Assembly (NCBI RefSeq): GCF_037203705.1
Contig: NZ_JBBCAT010000001.1
Span: 2,019,418 to 2,083,417 of the forward strand
Source: Prosthecomicrobium sp. N25
GTDB taxonomy: Bacteria > Pseudomonadota > Alphaproteobacteria > Rhizobiales > Ancalomicrobiaceae
DNA length: 64,000 bases
Direction: 5' to 3'
Shown here: piece after piece, positions 17,333-27,930 of the stretch
Layout of the letters: each line of letters opens with the position of its first letter
Numbering within the stretch: the stretch's first letter is position 1
The notes under the pieces: model-generated
What the model saw: the letters and a program-made list of their open reading frames with translations, nothing else
What the model was told of the DNA's origin: nothing
The model's database searches: none
Program-made: the position numbers and the translations under genes

Positions 17333-18811
17333 ATGAGCCATCTCGGAATCGACATCGGCACCTCGTCGGTGAAGGCCGTCCTGCTCGACGGGGACCAGCG
17401 CCTCGTCGCCGAGGGCTCCGCGCCGCTCGCCGTCGACCGGCCGCGGCCGCTCTGGTCCGAGCAGGACCCGGACGCCTGGTGGACCGCCACGGAGGCGGCC
17501 GTCGCCGCGGTCCGCGCCGCCGCCCCGGAGGCCTGGTCGGGGCTAGCCTCCATCGGCCTTTCCGGCCAGCAGCACGGCGCGACGCTCCTCGACCGCGCCG
17601 GCCGGCCGCTGCGGCCCTGCATCCTCTGGAACGACGGCCGCTCCGGCGCCGAGTGCGCCGAGTTGACCGCCCGGGTCCCCGACTTCACCCGCCGCGCCTC
17701 CAACATCGCCATGCCGGGCTTCACGGCGCCGAAGCTCCTGTGGGTCGCCCGCCACGAGCCGGAAATCTTCGCTGCGACCGCGATGGTGCTGCTGCCGAAG
17801 GACTACGTCCGCTTCCGCCTCTCCGGCGACTTCGTGTCGGAGATGTCCGACAGCGCCGGCACCCTCTGGCTCGACATCCCCGGCCGGCGCTGGGACCCCG
17901 TCCTGCTCGAGGCCTGCGACCTGTCCGAGAGCCGGATGCCGCGCCTGGTCGAGGGCTCCGAGGTCTCCGGCGTCCTGTGCGAGGCGGTCGCGGCCGCCTG
18001 GGGCCTCTCCGGCCGCCGCATCCCGATCGCCGGCGGGGGTGGCGACAACGCCGCCTCGGCGGTCGGCATCGGGGCGACGCGCGGCGGCGACGGCTTCCTC
18101 TCGCTCGGGACGTCGGGTGTCATCTTCGTGGCGACCGACCGCCCGGTGGCGCTGCCCGAGCGCACCTTGCACGGCTTCTGCCATGCGCTGCCGGGCCGCT
18201 GGCACGGCATGGTCGTCGCCCTGTCGGCCGCCTCGGCGCTCTCCTGGATCGCCGCCATCGTGGGCGCGGCCGGCGACATCGGCGGGCTCCTGGCGCGCGC
18301 CGAGGCCTTCGCGTCGGATCCGGTGCGACGCGCGCACGCACCGGTCTTCCTGCCCTACCTGACCGGCGAGCGCACCCCCCACAACGACCCCCACGCGACC
18401 GCCGGCTTCGCCGGCCTGACCGCCGAGCACGGCGCCGACGCGATGGCCTATGCGGTGGTCGAGGGCGTCTCCTTCGCACTCGCCGACTGCCTCGCCGTGC
18501 TGGTCGAGGCCGGCGCGGCGCCGGCCTCCTGCATGCTCGTCGGCGGCGGCTCGCGCAGCCCCTTCTGGGCGCAACTCCTCGCCGACGCCACGGGCCTGAC
18601 GCTCGATCTGCCCCAGGGCGCCGAACTGGGCGCCGCCTTCGGGGCGGCCCGCCTCGGCATGCTCGCCGCCGGCGGCCGGGAGGACGCGGTCTGCACCAAG
18701 CCGGCCGTCCGGCGCAGCTTCGCGCCCGACCGGTCCGTGGAGAGCCTCCTGGCCGGACGTGCCGCGCGGATGCACGCCCTCTACCGGCCGGCGGCGCCCG
18801 CCGGGTCCTGA
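17333..18811 (+). CDS. xylB: Xylulokinase
   Basis: 492 aa FGGY kinase. The features are those of XylB: SHLGIDIGTSSVKAVLLDGD at the start, ASIGLSGQQHGATLLD, the LWNDGRS substrate loop, FLSLGTSGVIFV, FLPYLTGERTPHND and the C-terminal LVGGGSRSPFWAQLLADATG. It phosphorylates D-xylulose to xylulose-5-phosphate for the pentose phosphate pathway. The dehydrogenase at 7754 could supply D-xylulose from xylitol or a similar polyol. It has a strong ribosome site (GGGGGAG). It is the last gene of the polyol operon; the next gene has its own promoter. Confidence 0.93.
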   Translation: MSHLGIDIGTSSVKAVLLDGDQRLVAEGSAPLAVDRPRPLWSEQDPDAWWTATEAAVAAVRAAAPEAWSGLASIGLSGQQHGATLLDRAGRPLRPCILWNDGRSGAECAELTARVPDFTRRASNIAMPGFTAPKLLWVARHEPEIFAATAMVLLPKDYVRFRLSGDFVSEMSDSAGTLWLDIPGRRWDPVLLEACDLSESRMPRLVEGSEVSGVLCEAVAAAWGLSGRRIPIAGGGGDNAASAVGIGATRGGDGFLSLGTSGVIFVATDRPVALPERTLHGFCHALPGRWHGMVVALSAASALSWIAAIVGAAGDIGGLLARAEAFASDPVRRAHAPVFLPYLTGERTPHNDPHATAGFAGLTAEHGADAMAYAVVEGVSFALADCLAVLVEAGAAPASCMLVGGGSRSPFWAQLLADATGLTLDLPQGAELGAAFGAARLGMLAAGGREDAVCTKPAVRRSFAPDRSVESLLAGRAARMHALYRPAAPAGS

Positions 18812-18838
18812 CACGCATCGCTCACCCGCGCTTATTCC

Positions 18839-18869
18839 TTGATCCTCCCGGCGCCGGAGGCGTTAGGCT
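18839..18869 (+). promoter_or_regulatory. MerR-type promoter (ZntR/CueR-like) for the metal ATPase
   Basis: The -35 TTGATC (18839-18844) and -10 TAGGCT (18864-18869) are separated by 19 bp, the over-long spacer typical of MerR-family promoters. In the spacer lies the dyad CCTCC-(7 nt)-GGAGG (18844-18860), close to known zinc and heavy-metal operators of this family. It is 31 nt upstream of the ATPase start. No MerR-family gene is visible in the window. Confidence 0.7.
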
Positions 18870-18899
18870 TCTGGCGACCGGGCGGCGAGGACGGACGGC

Positions 18900-21080
18900 A
18901 TGACGGGAAGCGCGATGCGGACACGATTCAAGGTGGAGGGCATGGACTGCGCCTCCTGCGCCACCAAGGTCGAGACGGCGGTCCGTAGGCAGCCGGGCGT
19001 GTCCGATGTCTCCGTGTCCGTGACCGCCGAATCCATGACGGTCACCCACGGCCCGGACCTCGATGTCCGCGCCCTGGCCAGGGTCATCGGCGGGCTCGGC
19101 TACCCGACCGCGCCGCTGGTCGACGCCCCGCGCCCGGTCGAGACCCCGCATCCCCGGGGCGAGGCCGGCCATCGCGACCACGACCACGACCACGGATCCG
19201 CGGCGGACGACCGGCCCTGGTGGCGGACCCCGAAAGTCCGCCTGACCCTCGGCAGCGGCTGCGCCCTGGTGGCGGCCTACGGCCTCGGCCACCTTGTCCC
19301 GGCCCTGGGCTCCGTCCTGTTCCTGGCGGCCCTGGCGGTGGGCCTTCTCCCCATCGCGCGGCGCGCCGTGCTGGCGGCCGGGCAGGGGACGCCCTTCTCC
19401 ATCGAGATGCTCATGACGATCGCCGCCGGCGGCGCGGTGGTGATCGGGGCGGTCGAGGAGGCCGCCATGGTGGTGTTCCTGTTCCTGGTCGGCGAACTCC
19501 TCGAGGGCGTCGCGGCCGCGCGGGCGAGGGCGAGCATCCGCGGGCTGTCCGCGCTGGTCCCGAGCCTCGCGCGGCTGGAGCGCGGCGGCCTGATCGAGGA
19601 GGTCCCCGCCGCGTCCCTCCTGGTCGGCTCGATCATCCTGGTCCGCCCGGGCGATCGCATCCCGGCCGACGGCGACATCGTCAAGGGCGAGAGTGCGGTC
19701 GACGAGGCCCCCGTCACCGGCGAGAGCGTGCCGAAGCGAAAGTCCGAGGGGGACACCGTCTACGCCGGCACCGTCAACGGCGACGGCCTGCTGAGGGTCA
19801 GGGTCACGGCGGCGGCCGGGGACAACACGATCGCCCGCGTGGTCCGCCTCGTCGAGGAGGCGCAGGAGAGCAAGGCTCCGACCGAGCGCTTCATCGACCG
19901 CTTCTCGCGTGCCTATACGCCGGCCGTCGTGGCCGCCGCCGCGCTGGTGGCCGTGGTTCCCCCGCTCCTCGCCGGCGCCCCCTGGACGGACTGGATCTAC
20001 AAGGGGCTCGCGCTGCTGCTGATCGGATGCCCTTGCGCACTCGTCATCTCCACGCCCGCCGCGATCGCGGCGGGGTTGTCGGCAGGCGCGCGCCGCGGGC
20101 TCCTGATGAAGGGCGGCGCCGTGCTGGAGGGCGTCGGGCGGATCACCACCGTGGCCCTGGACAAGACCGGGACCCTCACCAGCGGCAAGCCCCAGGTGAC
20201 CGACGTCGTCGGCCTGCGGGGCTTCGACGAGCGGTCCGTCCTGTCGCTCGCCGCCGCGCTGGAGTTCGGATCGAGCCACCCGCTCGCCCAGGCCGTGACG
20301 GCGCGGGCCAAGGCCGACCGGGTGCCCGTGCCGCCCGCGATCGCGGTCGCCGCTGTGCCCGGCAGGGGCGTGGAGGGCCGGGTCGGCGGCCATGCCCTGT
20401 TCCTCGGCTCGGCCGCCGCGGCCGCGGCCATGGACGCCCTGTCGGAGCCCGAGGCCGGGATCCTCGACACCCTCGCCGGGGAGGGCAAGTCCGTCGCCGT
20501 GCTGGTGCGCGACGGGCAGGCGGTCGGCCTCCTGGCCCTGCGGGACGAACCGCGCGAGGACGCGAGGCGCGGCCTCGACGCGCTCAAGGCCGCGGGCATC
20601 ACCCCGATCATGCTCACCGGCGACAACCGCCGGACGGCCGAGGCCGTAGCCGGCAGCCTCGGCATCGAGCCCCGGGCCGAACTCCTGCCGCAGGACAAGC
20701 AGCGCATCGTCAGGGAGCTCCAGGCCCAAGGCCATCGTGTCGGCAAGGTCGGTGACGGCATCAACGACGCCCCCGCGCTGGCCGCCGCCCACGTGGGCAT
20801 CGCCATGGGCGGCGGCACCGACGTGGCCCTGGAGACGGCCGACGCCGCCGTCCTCCACGGACGGGTCATGGACGTCGCCCGCATGGTGGCGCTGTCCCGG
20901 GCCGTGATGGCCAACATCCGGCAGAACATCGCCATCGCGCTCGGGCTCAAGGCGGTGTTCCTGGTGACCACCATCCTGGGCCTGACGGGGCTCTGGCCCG
21001 CCATCCTGGCCGACACCGGCGCCACCGTCCTGGTGACCGCCAACGCCATGCGGCTCCTGGCCTGGCGGCCGGCCGCGTGA
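18900..21080 (+). CDS. zntA: Heavy-metal translocating P1B-type ATPase (Zn/Cd/Pb efflux)
   Basis: 726 aa. An N-terminal HMA domain with GMDCASC (about residues 14-20) is followed by a His/Asp-rich linker (HRDHDHDHG) typical of zinc pumps. The transmembrane metal site is CPC at residues 377-379. The phosphorylated Asp is D421 in DKTGT, followed by HP (SSHPLAQ), TGDN and GDGINDAPAL. The cytoplasmic ATP domain and eight membrane segments are complete. It exports Zn2+, Cd2+ or Pb2+. It has its own MerR-like promoter and is unrelated to the flanking sugar and peptide operons. Confidence 0.93.
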   Translation: MTGSAMRTRFKVEGMDCASCATKVETAVRRQPGVSDVSVSVTAESMTVTHGPDLDVRALARVIGGLGYPTAPLVDAPRPVETPHPRGEAGHRDHDHDHGSAADDRPWWRTPKVRLTLGSGCALVAAYGLGHLVPALGSVLFLAALAVGLLPIARRAVLAAGQGTPFSIEMLMTIAAGGAVVIGAVEEAAMVVFLFLVGELLEGVAAARARASIRGLSALVPSLARLERGGLIEEVPAASLLVGSIILVRPGDRIPADGDIVKGESAVDEAPVTGESVPKRKSEGDTVYAGTVNGDGLLRVRVTAAAGDNTIARVVRLVEEAQESKAPTERFIDRFSRAYTPAVVAAAALVAVVPPLLAGAPWTDWIYKGLALLLIGCPCALVISTPAAIAAGLSAGARRGLLMKGGAVLEGVGRITTVALDKTGTLTSGKPQVTDVVGLRGFDERSVLSLAAALEFGSSHPLAQAVTARAKADRVPVPPAIAVAAVPGRGVEGRVGGHALFLGSAAAAAAMDALSEPEAGILDTLAGEGKSVAVLVRDGQAVGLLALRDEPREDARRGLDALKAAGITPIMLTGDNRRTAEAVAGSLGIEPRAELLPQDKQRIVRELQAQGHRVGKVGDGINDAPALAAAHVGIAMGGGTDVALETADAAVLHGRVMDVARMVALSRAVMANIRQNIAIALGLKAVFLVTTILGLTGLWPAILADTGATVLVTANAMRLLAWRPAA

Positions 21081-21106
21081 AGGAGAGGCGGCGGGGCAGC
21101 GCACGA

Positions 21107-21171
21107 TTGACAAGGATTCGGCGCGGTGCCACCATTTCGTAATAATGAAATATCTTCCACAATAATGGAAG
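21107..21171 (+). promoter_or_regulatory. Promoter and twin palindromic operators (likely IclR-type sites)
   Basis: A consensus -35 TTGACA lies at 21107-21112. Two related palindromes follow: TTTCGTAATAATGAAA (21135-21150) and CTTCCACAATAATGGAAG (21154-21171), sharing AATAATGRAA, with centres exactly 20 bp apart (two helical turns). This AT-rich patch stands out from the local 70% GC. It precedes the binding-protein gene by 20 nt. The IclR regulator at the end of the operon (29621) is the obvious candidate binder. The -10 element is not clear. Confidence 0.6.
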
Positions 21172-21190
21172 TTAAAGACGGAGAGCTCGG

Positions 21191-22717
21191 ATGCTGCGAC
21201 TTGCGCTTGGTCTCCTCTGTTCCGCCGCCGTTCTGACGCCCGCCGCCAGCTGGGCCGCACCGGCGAAAGGCGGCGTGATCGACGTGGCGACCATCGGCGA
21301 ACCGCCGACGCTCGACCCGGTCACCTCGACGGCCGATCTCGTCGGGATCATCTCCCAGCACATCTTCGAGACGCTCTACACCTTCGACAAGAACTGGGCC
21401 GTCACGCCGCTCCTGGCCGAGGCGCTTCCCGAGGTGTCCGCGGACGGCAAGACCTACGTCATCCGCCTGCGCAAGGGCGTGAAGTTCCACGACGGCGGCA
21501 CGATGACGTCCAAGGACGTGGTCGCCTCCCTAAACCGCTGGGGCAAGGTGGCCTCGCGCGGCAAGCAGGTGGCGCAGAACATCGCCTCCATCGCGGCCGA
21601 GGGCGACGACGCCGTCAAGATCGTGCTGAAGGAGCCCTACGCGCCCCTGACGGCCTTCCTGGCCTTCAACAACGCCGCCGCCATCGTGGTGCCCGCCGCC
21701 AACAACGAGGACACCCTGACCAAGATGGTCGGCACCGGCCCCTACATGCTGAAGGACCGCAAGCCGGACCAGTACATCCAGCTCGTCCGCTTCGACGGCT
21801 ACGCCTCGCGCGCCGGCGAACCGGACGGCTACGGCGGCGCGCGCAAACAGTATCTCGACGAGATCCGCTTCGTGCCCGTGCCGGATGCCAACACCCGCGC
21901 GGAGGGCGCGGTGGCGGGCCAGTTCGCCTACGTGGACAGCCTGCCGGTCGAGTCCTTCGACAAGATCGCCGCCGGCAAGGCCAAGCCGATGATCCAGAAG
22001 CCCTTCGGCTGGCCGGTCTTCGTGATGAACACCAAGCAGGGCGTCAACACCAGCCTGGACGTCCGCAAGGCGATCCAGGCCGCGCTCGCCCCCGAGGACA
22101 TGCTGACCGCCGCCTTCGGCTCGAAGGACTTCTTCGCCGTCGACGGCGCCTTCTACCCCCAGGGCTTCGTCTGGAGCACGCCGGCCGGCACCGAGCCCTA
22201 CAAGCCGCAGGGCGCCACCGAGGCCGCCGCCGCGCTCCTCAAGAAGGCCGGTTACGACGGCAAGCCGCTCCGCATCCTGACGAGCCGGCAGTACGAGTTC
22301 CACTACAAGATGGCGCTCGTCGCCCAGGAGTACCTGAAGGCCGCCGGATTCCAGGTCCAGCTCGACGTCGTCGAATGGGCGACCCTCGTCCAGCGCCGCG
22401 CCGACCCGGCGCTCTGGGACATCTACATCACCCACTCGCCGTTCCTGCCCGAGCCCGCGCTGATCGGCATCATGTCGGACGCCTCGCCGGGCTGGTGGAC
22501 CTCGCCGGCCAAGACCGCCGCCGTCCAGGCCTTCAACACCGAGACCGACCCGAAGAAGCGCGTCGCCCTGTGGGCGGAGGTTCAGAAGGTGATCTACGCC
22601 GAGGTCCCGGCCTACAAGGTCGGCAACTTCAACGCCCTGTCGGCCAAGCTGCCGAACCTCGAGGGCGTGGCCGCGGCGCCCTGGCCCTATTTCTGGAACG
22701 CCTGGATCGAGAAGTGA
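21191..22717 (+). CDS. Oligopeptide-type ABC transporter substrate-binding protein (family 5)
   Basis: 508 aa with a signal peptide (cleavage near SWAAPAK). The mature protein begins with the SBP_bac_5 pattern (DVATIGEPPTLDPVTSTAD), followed by FETLYTFD, LRKGVKFHDGGTMTSKDVV and VGTGPYMLK. Family 5 proteins bind peptides, amino-acid derivatives, opines or sugars. The start is preceded by GGAGAG. It opens an operon with dppBCDF-like genes and catabolic enzymes, so the ligand is probably an acylated or unusual amino acid or amino sugar rather than ordinary peptides. Confidence 0.92.
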   Translation: MLRLALGLLCSAAVLTPAASWAAPAKGGVIDVATIGEPPTLDPVTSTADLVGIISQHIFETLYTFDKNWAVTPLLAEALPEVSADGKTYVIRLRKGVKFHDGGTMTSKDVVASLNRWGKVASRGKQVAQNIASIAAEGDDAVKIVLKEPYAPLTAFLAFNNAAAIVVPAANNEDTLTKMVGTGPYMLKDRKPDQYIQLVRFDGYASRAGEPDGYGGARKQYLDEIRFVPVPDANTRAEGAVAGQFAYVDSLPVESFDKIAAGKAKPMIQKPFGWPVFVMNTKQGVNTSLDVRKAIQAALAPEDMLTAAFGSKDFFAVDGAFYPQGFVWSTPAGTEPYKPQGATEAAAALLKKAGYDGKPLRILTSRQYEFHYKMALVAQEYLKAAGFQVQLDVVEWATLVQRRADPALWDIYITHSPFLPEPALIGIMSDASPGWWTSPAKTAAVQAFNTETDPKKRVALWAEVQKVIYAEVPAYKVGNFNALSAKLPNLEGVAAAPWPYFWNAWIEK

Positions 22718-22768
22718 CCCGGTCCGGCGTCGCCGCCGCGACTTCTCGGGCCGCCGCGACCCCCCGGG

Positions 22769-22785
22769 CCGCCGCACCGCGGCGG
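22769..22785 (+). terminator. Intergenic stem-loop after the binding-protein gene
   Basis: CCGCCGC (22769-22775), loop ACC, GCGGCGG (22779-22785). A short GC hairpin without U tract between the binding protein and first permease genes; probably an mRNA-stabilising or attenuating structure. Confidence 0.35.
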
Positions 22786-22813
22786 TCCGCCTGCCGTCCC
22801 TGAAGGCTCAGCG

Positions 22814-23755
22814 ATGCTCCGTCTCGTCTTCGACCGCCTCGTCGGCATGCTGGTCGTGATGGCCCTGGTGGTGACGATCGTCTTCGTCATCGTCCGCGTC
22901 ACGCCCGGCGACCCGGCGGCGGTCATGCTCGGCCCGGAAGCGACGGCCAGGGACATCGCGGAGCTGCGGACGCGCCTCGGGCTGGACCGGTCCCTGCCGG
23001 TGCAGTACGTCGCCTATGTGGCCGCCCTTCTGCAGGGCGACCTCGGCCAGTCGATCTTCCTCAACCGCCCCGTCCTCCAGGCGCTCGGCGAGAGGGCGGA
23101 GCCGACCTTCTTCCTCACCCTCATGTCGATCGCCATTGCGTGCGGCATCGCTCTCCCGGTCGGCATCTACTCGGCGGTCCGCCGCGGCACCGTCTTCGAC
23201 CAGGCCGCCTCGACGCTCGCCATGCTGGCCGCCTCGATCCCGAGCTTCTGGCTCGGCCTCGTCCTCATGCAGGTCTTCGCCGTCCGGCTCGGCTGGTTCG
23301 ACCCGTCCGGCTACGGCGGGCCGGGCGCGAGCCTCGGCGAGCGGCTGAACCACCTCGTCCTGCCCGCCGTCGCGCTCGGGATCGTCTCCTCCGCCCTGAT
23401 CGCCCGCTTCACCCGCGCCGCGATGCTGGACGTGCTCGGGGACGACTTCGTCCGCACCGCGCGCGCCAAGGGCATGAGTGAGTGGCGGGTCGTCATGCAG
23501 CACGCCTTCAAGAACGCGCTCATTCCGATCCTGACCGTCGTCGGCCTGACCGCCGCGCTGCTTGTCTCCGGCGCCATCGTGACCGAGACCGTCTTCGGCC
23601 TTCCCGGGGTGGGCAGCCTCGTCGTCTCCGCCGTGCTGCGCCGCGACTACCCCGTCATCCAGGGCGCCCTGCTGGTCGTCGCCGGCCTCTACGTCCTGAT
23701 CAACTTCGTCATCGACATGCTCTACCTCGCCGTCGACCCCCGGGTGCGCTACTGA
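22814..23755 (+). CDS. ABC transporter permease (DppB-like)
   Basis: 313 aa inner-membrane permease. The N-terminus (VFDRLVGMLVVMALVVTIVF) and the motif ARTARAKG-like loop (FVRTARAKGMSEWRVVMQHAFKN split across residues 215-237) are typical of DppB/OppB, with the EAA-type loop contacting the ATPases. It has about six transmembrane segments and normal length. The stop shares bases with the start of the next permease. Confidence 0.92.
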   Translation: MLRLVFDRLVGMLVVMALVVTIVFVIVRVTPGDPAAVMLGPEATARDIAELRTRLGLDRSLPVQYVAYVAALLQGDLGQSIFLNRPVLQALGERAEPTFFLTLMSIAIACGIALPVGIYSAVRRGTVFDQAASTLAMLAASIPSFWLGLVLMQVFAVRLGWFDPSGYGGPGASLGERLNHLVLPAVALGIVSSALIARFTRAAMLDVLGDDFVRTARAKGMSEWRVVMQHAFKNALIPILTVVGLTAALLVSGAIVTETVFGLPGVGSLVVSAVLRRDYPVIQGALLVVAGLYVLINFVIDMLYLAVDPRVRY

Positions 23756-24618
23756 TGGCCGCCGTCGCCGCCGCCCCGATCGCCGAGCCGCACGTCCTCG
23801 CCGGGCTGATCCGGCGCCCGACCGCGCTCGCCGGCCTCGTCGTGCTCGTGGTGATCGCCGGCCTCGCCATCGCCGCGCCCTGGGTCGCGCCCTTCTCGCC
23901 GCTCAAGCTCTCGATCGCCAACCGCCTGAAGCCGCCGTCCGACGTCTTCCTGTTCGGCACCGACGAGTTCGGCCGCGACGTCCTCTCGCGCACCCTGCAT
24001 GCCGGCCGCGTCTCGCTCATGGTCGGGGCGGCGGTGGTCGTGGTCTCCCTCGCCATCGGGGTGACGCTCGGCCTCGTCGCCGGCTACTTCCGAAGGCTCG
24101 ACGCCCCGGTCTCGCGCCTCATCGACGCCATGATGGCCTTCCCGGACATCCTGCTCGCCATCGCGCTCGTCGCCGCGCTCGGCCCCTCGGCCGCCAACGT
24201 CGTGCTGGCGCTCGGCATCGTCTACGCCCCGCGGGCCGCCCGGGTGGTGCGCGCCTCGACGCTGGTCATCCGCGAACTCGCCTACGTGGAGGCCGCCCGG
24301 GCGCTCGGCACCCCGACCCGCGTGATCCTGACCCGCCACATCCTGCGCAACCTCGCCTCGCCGGTCATGGTCCAGGGCACCTTCATCTTCGCCGCCGCCA
24401 TCCTGGCCGAAGCCGGCCTGTCCTTCCTCGGCGTCGGCGTCTCGCCGGACATCCCGACCTGGGGGACGATGATCGCCATGGGCCGCCAGTTCATCGACAA
24501 GGCCTGGTGGATCATGGTCTTTCCCGGCATCGCCATCGTCGCCTCGGTCCTCTCGCTGCAACTCCTCGGCGACGGCCTGCGCGACCTGCTCGACCCGCGC
24601 CTCGCGCGCTCGACCTGA
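23755..24618 (+). CDS. ABC transporter permease (DppC-like)
   Basis: 287 aa. The DppC pattern is complete: an N-terminal TM, the periplasmic FGTDEFGRDVLSRTLHAGR motif, and the EAA loop (VEAARALGTPTRVILTRHIL). It ends with the usual DGLRDLLDPRL. The ATG overlaps the TGA of the DppB-like gene (TGATG). It forms the translocation channel with that protein. Confidence 0.93.
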   Translation: MAAVAAAPIAEPHVLAGLIRRPTALAGLVVLVVIAGLAIAAPWVAPFSPLKLSIANRLKPPSDVFLFGTDEFGRDVLSRTLHAGRVSLMVGAAVVVVSLAIGVTLGLVAGYFRRLDAPVSRLIDAMMAFPDILLAIALVAALGPSAANVVLALGIVYAPRAARVVRASTLVIRELAYVEAARALGTPTRVILTRHILRNLASPVMVQGTFIFAAAILAEAGLSFLGVGVSPDIPTWGTMIAMGRQFIDKAWWIMVFPGIAIVASVLSLQLLGDGLRDLLDPRLARST

Positions 24619-24641
24619 CGGAGAGAAGAAGGTCGCCAGGC

Positions 24642-25864
24642 ATGCTCGACACTCTGTTCAAGGCCCGTCCCGTCGCCATCGAAGGCGTCCGTCCCGTCGG
24701 CTTCGAGCCCGGCCTGCCGGCCGGCGCCGAGGCGATCGACATCGTGATCGACACGGAGGGCCGCATCGCCGGGGTCGGGCGGGGCCTCGCCGCCTCCGCG
24801 CCCGAGGGGGCCCTCCGGGTCGCCGGCGCGGGCTGGGTCTCGCCAGGCTGGGCGGACCTGCACACCCATCTCTGGTACGGCGGCACCGACATCTCGATCC
24901 GTCCCGAACAGGCCGGCCTCGGCCGCGGCGTCACCACGCTGGTCGATGCGGGCTCGGCCGGCGAGGCCAATTTCCACGGCTTCCGCGAGTTCATCGTCGA
25001 GCCGGCGCGGGAGAAGATCGTCGCCTTCCTGAACGTCGGCTCGATCGGCCTCGTCGCCTGCAACCGGGTGAGCGAGCTGATCGACATGCGCTCGATCGAC
25101 ATCGACCGGACGCTCGCCTGCGTGGAGGCCAACCGGGACGTCGTCGTCGGCCTCAAGGTGAGGGCGAGCGCCGTGATCCTCGGGGCCTGGGGGCTGACGC
25201 CCGTGCGGCTCGCCAAGAAGCTGTCGCGCATCACGAAGCTGCCGCTCATGGTCCATGTCGGCGAGCCGCCGCCGCTCTACGACGACATCGTCGCGCTGCT
25301 CGGCCCAGGCGACATCGTCACCCATTGCTTCAACGGCAAGGCGGGCGGCTCGCTCGTCGAGGACGAGGATCTCTACCGGCTGGTCGAGACGGCGGCCGAG
25401 CGCGGCGTCCTGCTCGACGTCGGCCATGGCGGCGCCTCCTATTCCTTCGAGGTCGGCGAGGCGGCGATCGCGCGCGGGCTCCTGCCGCACACCATCTCCA
25501 CCGACCTGCACAACCGGTCCCTCGACGGCGCGGTCTGGGACCTCGCCACGACGATGTCGAAGCTGCTCGCCGCCGGCATGCCCTTCGAGGCCGTCGTCGA
25601 CGCGTCCACGACGCGGCCTCGCAGCGCCGTCGCCCTGCCGTCGTCCGGCTTCCTGGAGGTGGGGCGCACGGCGGACCTCACGGTCTTCGATCTCGTCGAC
25701 GGCGAGACGGTCGTGAAGGATTCCCAGGGCCGCCGGGCGACGCTCCACCGCATGTTCGAGCCGCGCTTCGCGGTCCTCGGCCGTCACGCAACCGAGGCGC
25801 ACCGCCATACCCCGCCGGCCGGCCAGGGCGGCCCGGCGCCCTGTCCCCATTGCGGATGGGTCGC

Positions 25865-25868
<4 letters not shown>
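24642..25868 (+). CDS. Amidohydrolase/deacetylase-family metallohydrolase
   Basis: 408 aa. A dihydroorotase-like metal-dependent hydrolase: the HxH motif is in WADLHTHLWYGG, further ligands in KVRASAVILG (possible carboxylated Lys), VHVGEPP, THCFNG and STDLHNRS. This group (EF_0837/AHA_3915-like) is often paired with the SelA-like PLP enzyme found at 28399, and members deacetylate or hydrolyse N-acyl or cyclic amide substrates. The ATG is preceded by GAGAGAAGAAGG. It is inserted between permease and ATPase genes, so its substrate is very probably the imported compound. It ends CPHCGW, an optional extra metal pair. Confidence 0.82.
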
Positions 25869-26922
<1,054 letters not shown>

Positions 26923-26926
<4 letters not shown>

Positions 26927-27930
26927 CCGCCGGCTCCCTCCTGTCGGTCCGGGGGTTGGTGAAGCACTTTCCCGCCGCCGGCACCCGGGTGGTCCATGCG
27001 GTCGAGCATGTCGACCTGGAGATCGCCCGCGGCCGCATCGTCGGCCTCGTCGGCGAGTCCGGATCCGGCAAGACGACCGTCGGGCGCACCATCCTGCGGC
27101 TGACCGAGCCGACAGCCGGCAAGGCCGTCTTCGACGGTACCGACCTGTTCGCGCTGTCCGAGCGCGACCTGCGGCCCTGGCGCCGCCGCCTGCAGATCAT
27201 GTTCCAGGATCCCTATTCGAGCCTGAACCCGCGCCTCGACGTGGCCGCCATCCTCGGCGAGGCGCTCGACGCCCGCGGCTATCCGGGCGGCGGGCGCGGC
27301 CGGGCCCGCCGGCGCGAGCGGGTCGCCGAACTCCTCGCCATGGTGGGGCTCCGGCCGGAGCATGCCGGACGCTATCCGCACGAGTTCTCCGGTGGCCAGC
27401 GCCAGCGGATCGGCATCGCCCGGGCGCTCGCGGTCGAGCCGGACTTCATCGTCGCCGACGAGCCCGTCTCCGCCCTCGACGTCTCCGTCCAGGCGCAGAT
27501 CCTGAACCTCCTGCAGGACCTGCGCGCCGCCCTCGGACTGACGATGCTCTTCATCAGCCACGACCTCGGCGTCGTCGAGTATCTCTGCGACGAGGTCGTC
27601 GTCATGTATCTCGGCCGGGTGATGGAGCGCGGGCCCAGCCATGCGGTCCACAACGACCCGCGGCACCCCTACACGCGCGCCCTCGTCGCCGCCGCGCCCG
27701 TGCCCGATCCGACCGCGCGCCGCGCCCGCGTGCCGCTCGCCGGCGATATTCCGAGCCCGATCGCGCCGCCCTCCGGCTGCGTCTTCCGGACCCGCTGCCC
27801 GATCGCCGTCGAGGCCTGCGCCGAGGTCGTGCCGCCGCTCGAGGAGATCGGCGGCGGTCGCGCGGTCGCCTGCATCCGCCGGTCCGAGACCGCTCTCGTC
27901 CCCGCAACAGAGGAATCCCCCGCGCCATGA
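26923..27930 (+). CDS. ABC transporter ATP-binding protein (DppF-like)
   Basis: 335 aa partner ATPase. Walker A GESGSGKTTV, signature FSGGQRQRIGIARAL, Walker B FIVADEPVSALDVS, switch SHDLG, and a C-terminal oligo_HPY tail with GCVFRTRC...AC...C. The start overlaps the DppD-like stop by 4 nt (ATGA), and its own stop overlaps the next RidA gene, so the whole segment is translationally coupled. Confidence 0.93.
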
